Of a stretch of 64,000 bases of DNA, positions 7,908-16,557 are shown piece after piece. Position 1 is the stretch's first letter, and every line of letters starts with the position of its first letter. Both the position numbers and the translations under genes were made by a program. The notes beneath the pieces are model-generated. The model saw only the letters and a program-made list of their open reading frames with translations, made no database searches and was not told the origin of the DNA. The DNA comes from VGWF01 sp964423465 (GTDB lineage Bacteria > Verrucomicrobiota > Kiritimatiellia > PWTM01), in NCBI GenBank assembly GCA_964423465.1, contig CAYRFK010000001.1:1-64000 (forward strand), read 5' to 3'.

Positions 7908-9543
7908 ACGGACACCCGCCCCGCCGCCGCCCGCCGCTGTCGCCTGCGCGGCGGGCGTCCGCGTTCCCCCGGAGCGCACGGAGCGCGACACGCTGCGCGC
8001 CGTGGCGGAGGCCTACGTGGCGGCCCGGCGTCTCGTGCCCCCGTTGCCCATCGACGAACTGCGGGCGCACGCGCGGCAGATCGTCGTCCGCGAATCGGCG
8101 CCGGTGGCCTACACGGACTTCCTGACGGTCCTCGTGAGCAACGCGGTGTGGCGGGAGACCGTCGCCCGGATCCCCTTCGAGCGCCGCGTGATCCTCCTGC
8201 CCCAGTGCCTGCGCGACCGCGACGAATGCCCGGCCTCGATGGACGCGCTCGGCGTGCTCTGCGAGCAATGCGGACGGTGTCCGATCGGCGCCCTCCAGGC
8301 CGAGGCCGAGGGGCTGGGCTACGTGGTGCTCGTCGCCGAGGGCACCACCGTCGTGACGCGCCTCATCGAGAGCGGGAAGGTGGACGCAGTCGTCGGCGTG
8401 AGCTGCCTGTCCGTGCTGGAACGCGCCTTCCCCCACCTGTCCGCCGAGGCCGTGCCCGGGATCGCCATCCCGCTGCTGCACGACGGCTGCCACCGCACGA
8501 GCCTCGACACCGACTGGGTGACCGGGGCGATCCGGCTGCGGTCGGCGGAGGTCTGGCTCGGCCGCGCCGACCTCGACCGGTTGCGCGAGGACGTGCAGGG
8601 CTGGTTCGCCCCGGACGCTCTCGACCGGCGCATGGGCGTACCGACGGAGGCGGTGGAGGATCTCGCCCGTGCCTGGATGCTGCGCGGCGGAAAGCGCTGG
8701 CGACCCTTCCTGCTCGCGGCGGTCTGGCGCGCGATGCGGGCGCCGGAGGCGGCGGTCCCGGAATCCGTCCGCGACCTCGCCGTCGCGGTCGAGTGCTTCC
8801 ACAAGGCCTCGCTGATCCACGACGACATCGAGGACGACGACGACACCCGCTACGGCGTGGCCACGCTGCACCGCGAGCACGGGATCCCGGTCGCCATCAA
8901 CACCGGCGACGCGCTGCTGGGCGACGGATACCGGCTGATCGCCCGGTGCGACGCGCCGCCCGCCGACGTGCGCGCGATGATCGAGGTCGCCGCCGAGGGC
9001 CACCGGACCCTGTGCATCGGCCAAGGCGGGGAACTGGCGTGGATGCGCGCCCCGCGGGCGATCGACCCGGACGCCGTCCTCGACATCTTCCGCCGCAAGA
9101 CCGCCCCCGCCTTCGAGGTCGCGCTCCGGCTCGGCGCGCTGGCCGCCACGGGCCGCGACGACGCCGTCGAATCGGCGCTGCGCGACTACAGCGCCGCCCT
9201 CGGCATCGCCTACCAGATCCGCGACGACCTTGACGACCTGCACGAGCCGCCCACGGGCGCGGCGGCGTCGAAGCCGCGGATGTCGATCCTCTCCTCGCTC
9301 GCCGTTGAAACCGCCGCCGGAGCGACGCGGCAGGCTGCGGAGCGCGCGTGGACCGACCCCGCATCCGCCCGCGACGGCTTCGACCTGCGGGAGTTCATCC
9401 GAACCGCGGGCGTGGCCGAGAAGGCGCTGCAGATGATGGAGCACCACAAGAACGCCGCCGTGCGCTCGCTGGAGCCGCTCCAGAACGTCCACCTCAAGAC
9501 CCTGCTGCGCCGCATCGTCGGCCGCATCGTTCCGCGGGCCTGA
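7900..9543 (+). CDS. DUF116 - polyprenyl synthetase fusion protein
   Basis: 547 residues. Residues about 95-210 match DUF116: PQCLRDRDECPAS, the cysteine cluster CEQCGRC (121-127), GVSCLSVLERAF and HDGCHR, so an iron-sulfur cluster is likely. From about 245 the protein is an all-alpha trans-prenyltransferase with GGKRWRPF (263-270), first Asp-rich motif HDDIEDDDD (307-315) and second IRDDLDD (near 447). It should join isopentenyl diphosphate units into a C15-C20 or longer prenyl diphosphate. Chain length cannot be predicted. Start at 7900 is set by the short overlap with the radical SAM gene. Fusion plus operon links prenyl synthesis to a redox/radical step. Confidence 0.85.
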   Translation: MDERTPAPPPPAAVACAAGVRVPPERTERDTLRAVAEAYVAARRLVPPLPIDELRAHARQIVVRESAPVAYTDFLTVLVSNAVWRETVARIPFERRVILLPQCLRDRDECPASMDALGVLCEQCGRCPIGALQAEAEGLGYVVLVAEGTTVVTRLIESGKVDAVVGVSCLSVLERAFPHLSAEAVPGIAIPLLHDGCHRTSLDTDWVTGAIRLRSAEVWLGRADLDRLREDVQGWFAPDALDRRMGVPTEAVEDLARAWMLRGGKRWRPFLLAAVWRAMRAPEAAVPESVRDLAVAVECFHKASLIHDDIEDDDDTRYGVATLHREHGIPVAINTGDALLGDGYRLIARCDAPPADVRAMIEVAAEGHRTLCIGQGGELAWMRAPRAIDPDAVLDIFRRKTAPAFEVALRLGALAATGRDDAVESALRDYSAALGIAYQIRDDLDDLHEPPTGAAASKPRMSILSSLAVETAAGATRQAAERAWTDPASARDGFDLREFIRTAGVAEKALQMMEHHKNAAVRSLEPLQNVHLKTLLRRIVGRIVPRA

Positions 9544-9866
9544 GCCGGAACGATTCAATTGGAACCCGGGCAAAGGCGGCCCGGAAGGTGAATCGTTCCG
9601 GAGGAGGAAAGTAAGAAACTCCAAACTCCAAGGAAGTGATAAGTGGAACGGAGAAGAAGGAAGAAAGGCCGGACGGTCCACGGGTGGGCGCCGGTCTGTC
9701 CAAGGCGCGCACCGTTTGGTACGCCCCGAATCGGAGTCGAAACCCCCTCCGACTTCCCTCCTTATCCCCTTTGGACTTCCAACTTCCTTGGAGTTTGGAG
9801 TTTCCCTACTTCTTTACCGGTGCCATGGACTCCCCGCAGCTCACGCTCAACTGAATCGTTCCGGCT
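9543..9866. repeat. Nested inverted-repeat element between convergent genes
   Basis: A 19-base outer arm (9543-9561, AGCCGGAACGATTCA then ATTG) is inverted at 9848-9866 with one mismatch. A 22-base inner arm (9616-9637) is perfectly inverted at 9782-9803. A further copy of the outer core is inverted locally (9545-9557 with 9589-9601, 13 of 13). The element begins right after the prenyl synthetase stop and runs into the 3' end of the glycosylase gene, supplying that protein's last 35 or so residues. It carries no transposase and resembles a miniature inverted-repeat element or a large bidirectional terminator. Confidence 0.7.
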
Positions 9867-10406
9867 GAGCGCGGCGAGCCAGGCGCACCGCTTGGCGGCC
9901 GCGGTGCACGCGGCATGGGCGGGACTCGTGGAGGGCAATGCCACCAGGCGCAGCGCATGCCCCCCGGCATCGAGTCCCGGCAGCACATGGCGCCGGAACA
10001 GCCTCTCCGCCCCGGACCCGTTGAAGACGACGGTGCGGATGCGAGGGCACCGCCGCAGCAGCCCCGCGATGTCGTTCGGCTGCACGCTGCCCGGCTCGAT
10101 CGCGGTGTCGAGGCTTCCCTCGCGGCGGCACGAACCGGCGACATCCCACAGCGCGATCCGCGCCCGGCGCAGGCCGGCGCACCGGCGCGCATAGGGCGCG
10201 TCGCGCGGGACGCCCGTGACGGCGGCCATAGCGTCCCAGAAGGCATTCCGCGGATGCGCGTAGTAGCGGCCGGCAGCCAGCGACGCAGTCCCCGGCATCG
10301 TGCCGAGCACCAGCACGACGGCGTCGCGACGGGCGATCGGGGGGAACGACCGGAGCGGACTGTCCGCACGGGGACTGCGTGGCACCCGCTCCCTGCGCGT
10401 ATCCAT
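9762..10406 (-). CDS. DNA-deoxyinosine glycosylase (uracil-DNA glycosylase superfamily, family 6)
   Basis: 214 residues. The diagnostic motifs are FPPIA, LVLGTMPG (33-40), YYAHPRNAFW (48-57), LWDV (86-89) and the closing STSPAHA (about 159-165). Together these define the family that removes hypoxanthine or related deaminated bases. Homologues usually end shortly after the last helix (here CAWLAALS). The extra tail after residue 181 is coded by the adjacent inverted-repeat element. Start at 10406 has a G-rich ribosome binding site and lies eight bases after the stop of the yejA-like gene, so it is probably cotranscribed with the transporter. Confidence 0.85.
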   Translation of the reverse strand: MDTRRERVPRSPRADSPLRSFPPIARRDAVVLVLGTMPGTASLAAGRYYAHPRNAFWDAMAAVTGVPRDAPYARRCAGLRRARIALWDVAGSCRREGSLDTAIEPGSVQPNDIAGLLRRCPRIRTVVFNGSGAERLFRRHVLPGLDAGGHALRLVALPSTSPAHAACTAAAKRCAWLAALSRNDSVERELRGVHGTGKEVGKLQTPRKLEVQRG

Positions 10407-10414
10407 GCGCCCCC

Positions 10415-12445
10415 CTACTTTGCCGCGGCGGCGCCAGACCGCACGGCGGCGCGGCGCGACTCGAGGGTCGCATCCTTCGCGGCGTCGATCCACCACCACA
10501 TCCACAGCGTGCCCGCCTTCTCGGTCGCAGGCGGGAAGCCGAAGCGGTCCCAGAAGGCGATGCGCTCCACGGGCAGGTACCAGTTCGGGATGCAGTACTC
10601 GCCCCACTGAAGCAAACGGTCCAGCGCGCGGGTCGCATCGGCCAGGCTCCGCCGGTCGGGCGCGCGGATGAGTTCCTCGACGAGCCGGTCGACGGCGGGA
10701 TTCCGGATGCCGGCGAAGTTGCGGGCGCCCTTCTGATCCGCCGACATCGAGTGCCAGAAGTCGCGTTGCTCGTTGCCCGGGCTCTCGCTCTGCGGCCAGT
10801 GGCCGGTGATCATGTCGTAGTCGTAGTCCATGATTCGATTCATGTAGACCGACATGTCGACGGTCCGCACCCGCGCCTCGATGCCGAGACGCCGCAGCGA
10901 GAGCCGCAGAGGCAGGGCGACGCGCTCGAAGGTCGGCTGGACGAGCAGGATCTCGAAGTCGAACTCCAGCGGGCGGCCGGCCGCGTCCTTCAGCGTCGCG
11001 TGGACGAGCCGGCCGTCGCCCTCGCGCGGCGCCCATCCCGCCTGGCGCAGGAGGTCGAGTGCCTCGACGAGGTTGCGCCGGACCGAGAGCCGGTGCGCGC
11101 GCTCGCCGGCGGCGGCTTCGGTGGTCGCCGGGGCGAACTCCGGACCGAAGACCTCGTCCGGCACGTGCTCCGGAAACTCGCGCTTCACGTCGCGCAGCCG
11201 CTGCAGCACGCCGCCTTCCGCGACCCCCTTCGCCTCCAATTCCGAATTGCCGAAATAGCTCCGGCACCTCGTGTACTGGCCGTGGAACAACGCGCGGTTG
11301 GCCCACTCGAAGTCGAAGGCGAGCGCGATGGCGCGCCGCACGCGGCGGTCGGCGAACAGCGGGCGGCGCAGGTTGAAGACGAAACCCTGCATCCAGGCGA
11401 TCCGGCCGCTCGGGAAGGTCTCGCACCGCAGCACGCCCGCGTCGCGCTCGGGGAGTTCGTAGCCCGTCGCCCAGGTCTTCGCACTCATCTCGAGCTGCCA
11501 GTCGTAGGCGCCGGTCTTGAAGGCCTCGTGCGCAACGGTAGAATCGCGATAGAAGTCGTAGCGGACGGTGTCGAAATTGTACATGCCGCGGCACGGCCCG
11601 ATGTCGCGGCCCCAGTAGTTTGTCAGGCGCTCGAACACGACGAAGCGGTTCGCGTCGACCTGCGAGATCCTGTACGGCCCGCTCCCGAGCGGCGGGTCGA
11701 GTGTCGACGCGGAGAAGTCGCGCTTCGCCCACCAGTGTGCGGGCAGGATCGGCAGCTGCCCCATGATCAGGGGGAGCTCGGGGTTGATCTCGTTCGTCGG
11801 GAAATGAAAACGGACGTGCCGCTCGCCCAGCTTCTCGACGGAGACGACGTCCTTGTAGTAGAGCCGGTACATCGGAAGGCCCTTCTCGCGAAGGACGTTC
11901 AGCGAGAAGATCGCATCATCCGCCGTCACCGGCCGTCCGTCGTGCCACCGCGCCTCGGGACGGATCCGGTAGCCGACCCACGCGCGGTTCGTCGGCATCT
12001 CGATCTGGCCGGCGAGCAGGCCATAGACGGAGAACGGCTCGTCCTCGCTGTTGACGGTCAGCGTCTCGAAGGGCAGCGACATCGCGATCGCCGACGGCGG
12101 CGCGCCGCGGGGGATGAACGGGTGCAGCGTGTCGAAGCCGCCCTCGTCCTCGAGCCGGATCGTCCCGCCCTTTGGCGCGTCGGGGTTCACGTAGTCGAAG
12201 TGCGTGAAATCCGCCGGGTACTTGAGATCGCCGTGCAGCGCCAGCCCGTGCCCGCACCAGACCCCGTTGGTCCATTCGCCCCGCGCGCCCGCCGCGGCGA
12301 GGAGGAGGACGGAAACACAAAGGCGCAAAGGACGCAAAGAGGATGGAGGAGGGCGGAAACCTGGAACCTGAAGGAAGAGGGAACGAAATCGCCATTCGAT
12401 CGCTCCGGCATCCCTTCTCATCCTGTCTGTCACGCCTTCTTCCAT
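10415..12445 (-). CDS. yejA: YejA-type peptide-binding protein of an ABC transporter (SBP family 5)
   Basis: 676 residues. After a signal peptide, the family-5 binding protein shows the YejA hallmark HGDLKYPADFTHFDYVNPDAPKGG in pieces near residue 72 and the family motif WHDGRPVTADDAIFSL. It should bind peptides, possibly microcin C-like ones, in the periplasm and deliver them to YejB/YejE. The hydrophobic core of the signal peptide (LRPLRLCVSVLLLAAA) is coded by a GCAAAG-type repeat. The ATG at 12445 gives a long n-region, and the ATG at 12421 is an alternative. Gene order yejF-yejE-yejB-yejA here is the reverse of the E. coli yejABEF order. Confidence 0.85.
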   Translation of the reverse strand: MEEGVTDRMRRDAGAIEWRFRSLFLQVPGFRPPPSSLRPLRLCVSVLLLAAAGARGEWTNGVWCGHGLALHGDLKYPADFTHFDYVNPDAPKGGTIRLEDEGGFDTLHPFIPRGAPPSAIAMSLPFETLTVNSEDEPFSVYGLLAGQIEMPTNRAWVGYRIRPEARWHDGRPVTADDAIFSLNVLREKGLPMYRLYYKDVVSVEKLGERHVRFHFPTNEINPELPLIMGQLPILPAHWWAKRDFSASTLDPPLGSGPYRISQVDANRFVVFERLTNYWGRDIGPCRGMYNFDTVRYDFYRDSTVAHEAFKTGAYDWQLEMSAKTWATGYELPERDAGVLRCETFPSGRIAWMQGFVFNLRRPLFADRRVRRAIALAFDFEWANRALFHGQYTRCRSYFGNSELEAKGVAEGGVLQRLRDVKREFPEHVPDEVFGPEFAPATTEAAAGERAHRLSVRRNLVEALDLLRQAGWAPREGDGRLVHATLKDAAGRPLEFDFEILLVQPTFERVALPLRLSLRRLGIEARVRTVDMSVYMNRIMDYDYDMITGHWPQSESPGNEQRDFWHSMSADQKGARNFAGIRNPAVDRLVEELIRAPDRRSLADATRALDRLLQWGEYCIPNWYLPVERIAFWDRFGFPPATEKAGTLWMWWWIDAAKDATLESRRAAVRSGAAAAK

Positions 12446-12560
12446 CTTTGCGTCCTTTGCGTCTTCGTGTCGTCTCTTCCGGCCGGCGGGGCCGCCGGCC
12501 CTCCCCAGCCTTCTCCCGCCCTCGTCCTCTTTGCGATCTTTGCGCCTTTGTGTTGTCTTC
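12313..12560. repeat. Three GCAAAG arrays (family R2), one inside yejA, two in the yejB-yejA gap
   Basis: Array 1 (12313-12345) reads ACACAAAGGCGCAAAGG on the plus strand and codes the yejA signal peptide on the minus strand. Arrays 2 (12444-12472) and 3 (12528-12560) read in the opposite orientation (CTTTGCGTC units). Arrays 1 and 3 match as inverted repeats at about 27 of 29 positions. Arrays 2 and 3 flank a GC-rich core starting CCGGCCGGCGGGGCCGC. The same array-core-array order recurs at 43767-43905. Array 3 ends two bases from the yejB stop codon. Confidence 0.8.
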
Positions 12561-12562
12561 TC

Positions 12563-13642
12563 CTACCGGCCCTCGAAGTCGATGCGCGGGTCGATGATCG
12601 TGTAGAGCACGTCGCTGACCAGGTTCAGCGTCAGCGCGAGCAACTCGAAGATGAAGAGCGTGCCCATCATCACGGGGTAGTCGCGCTTCATGGCGGCGTC
12701 GAAGCCGAGCAGGCCGATGCCGTCGAGGCTGAAGATGACCTCGACGAGGACCGACCCGGTGAAGAGCGTCATGATCAGCGCCGCGGGGAAGCCAGAGATC
12801 ACGATCAGCATCGCGTTGCGGAACACGTGTCCGTAGAGCGTCTGCCGGGGCGTGCAGCCCTTGGCGTAGGCGGTGGTGACGTACTGCAGGTGGATCTGGT
12901 CGAGGAACGAATTCTTCGTCAGCATCGTCAGCGTGGCGAACCCGCCGATGGTGATCGTCGTGACCGGCAGCACGAGGTGCCATGCATAGTCGAGGATCCG
13001 CCCGCCCCATGAGAGCGATTCCCAGTTCTCCGACGTCAGGCCGCGGAGCGGGAACCAGTCGAGGTAGCGCCCGCCGGCGAAGACGATCACCAGCAGCACC
13101 GCGAAGAGGAAACTCGGGATCGCGTTGCCCGCGACGACAAGCGCGCTGGTCCACGAGTCGAAGCGGCTGCCGTCGCGCACCGCCTTGCGGATGCCCAGCG
13201 GGATCGAGATCGTGTAGATCAGCAGTGTCGACCAGAGGCCGAGCGACACGGACACCGGCATCTTCTCGCGGATCAACTCCAGCACCGAGCGGTCCCGGTA
13301 GTAACTGTGCCCGAAATGGAAGGTCAGGTAGTCGCGGCACATGTGCAGGAAGCGCACGTGCGCCGGCTTGTCGAAGCCGAACTGCTTCTCGAGGCTCTTG
13401 ATGAACTCCGAATCGAGCCCCTGGGCGCCGCGGTAGCGCGAGGCGGGCCCGCCGGACGCCGTCTCCCGGCCCGTCGCCCCGCTGATGCGGCCGGCGGCGT
13501 CGGCATCGATCCCCCGAATCTGGGCGATGACCTGCTCCACCGGCCCGCCGGGCGCGAACTGGATGATCGCGAAGTTGATCAGCAGGATGCCGAACAGCGT
13601 CGGGATCAGCAGCAGAAGGCGGCGGAGAATGTAGGCGGTCAT
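12563..13642 (-). CDS. yejB: YejB-type peptide ABC transporter permease
   Basis: 359 residues with an N-terminal membrane segment (MTAYILRRLLLLIPTLFGIL), a periplasmic insert and five later segments. The binding-protein-dependent permease signature lies in GCTPRQTLYGHVFRNAM, where the EAA loop contacts the ATPase. Length and the FAPGGPVEQVI motif fit YejB. It forms the membrane channel with YejE. The ATG at 13642 overlaps the yejE stop (ATGA), so the two are translationally coupled. The stop codon is followed immediately by a GCAAAG repeat array. Confidence 0.9.
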   Translation of the reverse strand: MTAYILRRLLLLIPTLFGILLINFAIIQFAPGGPVEQVIAQIRGIDADAAGRISGATGRETASGGPASRYRGAQGLDSEFIKSLEKQFGFDKPAHVRFLHMCRDYLTFHFGHSYYRDRSVLELIREKMPVSVSLGLWSTLLIYTISIPLGIRKAVRDGSRFDSWTSALVVAGNAIPSFLFAVLLVIVFAGGRYLDWFPLRGLTSENWESLSWGGRILDYAWHLVLPVTTITIGGFATLTMLTKNSFLDQIHLQYVTTAYAKGCTPRQTLYGHVFRNAMLIVISGFPAALIMTLFTGSVLVEVIFSLDGIGLLGFDAAMKRDYPVMMGTLFIFELLALTLNLVSDVLYTIIDPRIDFEGR

Positions 13643-14681
13643 GACGCCCTCCCCCCCGCGGACTTGCGCGGATCGAACGCGTCGCGCACGGCCTCGCCGA
13701 TGAAGACAACAAGCGTGAAGAGCACCGCGAGCACCGCAAATGCCGTGAGGCCCAGCCACGGCGCGTGCAGGTTCGCCTTGCCCTGTTGCAGCATCTCGCC
13801 CAGCGACGGCGACCCGGGGGGAAGGCCGAGGCCGAGGAAGTCGAGCGAGGTCAGCGTCGTCAGCGAGCCGGCGAGGATGAACGGCAGGTAGGTCAGCGCC
13901 GCGACGATCGAGTTCGGCAGCACGTGGCGCATCGCCGTGCGGAAGCCGGAGAGGCCCAGCGCCCGCGCGGCGCGGACGTAGTCGAGGTTGCGCGCGCGCA
14001 GCGTCTCGGCGCGGACGACGTGCACGAGGCTCATCCACGAGAAGAGCAGCAGGATCCCCAGCAGCGTCGCGAAGCTCGGTTCGATCACGGTGGACATGAT
14101 GATCAGGATGTAGAGGCGCGGCATGGCGCCCCAGAGTTCCATGAAGCGCTGGAACACGAGGTCGATCCAGCCGCCCGCATAGCCCTGCCAGAGGCCCAGC
14201 AGCACGCCGACCACCGTGCTCAGCACCGTGAGTGTGAAGCCGAACAGGACCGAGAGGCGGAGCCCGTGGATCGCGCGGGCCAGCACGTCGCGGCCCTGAT
14301 CGTCCGTGCCGAACCAGTGCCGGTGCGACGGGGGCGCGGGGGCGGGCGTCTCCGACTCCAGGTCCACCGTGTCGTGGCCGAAGGGCACCGCCGGCCACCA
14401 GATGCGCCCGCCCCGCTTCGCGACAAGATCCTCCGCAACGTACGGGTCGCGGAAGTCCGCAGGCGTCGCGAAGACGCCGCCCAGGGCGGTCTCGGGAACG
14501 GACTGCACCACCGGGAAGAACCAGCGGCCGCCGGCGCGTACGGCGAGCGGACGGTCGTTCGCAACGAACTCGGCGGGCAGGGAGACCGCCAGCAGAAGGA
14601 GGAAGAGCCGCAGCGACCAGACGCCGCGGCGGTTCGCGCGGAAGACCGCAAGGCGGCGGCGGGTCATCGGGGAGAGCCGCA

Positions 14682-14685
<4 letters not shown>
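13639..14685 (-). CDS. yejE: YejE-type peptide ABC transporter permease
   Basis: 348 residues. The protein opens with a basic N-terminus (MTRRRLAVFRANRRG) and one membrane segment. A periplasmic stretch (HWFGTDDQGRDVLAR, the OppC/DppC signature) follows, then five membrane segments. The EAA loop is in RAARALGLSGFRTAMRHVLPN. It pairs with YejB in the inner membrane. Starts at 14685 or 14682 are consecutive ATG codons; the first overlaps the yejF stop as ATGA. It overlaps yejB by four bases at the other end. Confidence 0.9.
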
Positions 14686-16331
<1,646 letters not shown>

Positions 16332-16350
16332 GATCGGTCGCTTCCGGGAA

Positions 16351-16452
16351 GACGAACACAAAGACGCAAAGAACGCAAAGAGGATGAGAACACGGAGACG
16401 CGGAGGACATCAACAGCCAACAACCAACATCCAACATCCAACATCCAGCATC
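16351..16452. repeat. Composite repeat block (R2 + R1) upstream of yejF
   Basis: A GCAAAG array (about 16353-16405, AACACAAAGACGCAAAG and onward) is followed directly by a CAACATCC array (16410-16452). The block lies between the M16 peptidase stop (16558) and the yejF start (16331). The remaining 16453-16557 is pyrimidine-rich (CCATCC words) and holds nothing else I can identify. The join of two otherwise separate repeat families parallels the composite inside the ferredoxin gene. Confidence 0.8.
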
Positions 16453-16557
16453 CGATCGTCCGTGCCTTCTCGTCCACCGATCCATGCGGTCCATATGCAT
16501 CAGACCCTCGACCCTCCCTCCCATCCATTCATCCTCCCATCCCTTCCCCTCGCACGC

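Noticed and set aside
9544..9761. A structured non-coding RNA such as RNase P or SRP RNA
   Set aside because: None of the conserved cores of these RNAs are visible; the segment is explained by nested inverted repeats.
16332..16361. Longer yejF start at TTG 16361
   Set aside because: The TTG lies inside a GCAAAG repeat and lacks a ribosome binding site, while GTG 16331 has one and begins at the conserved domain.
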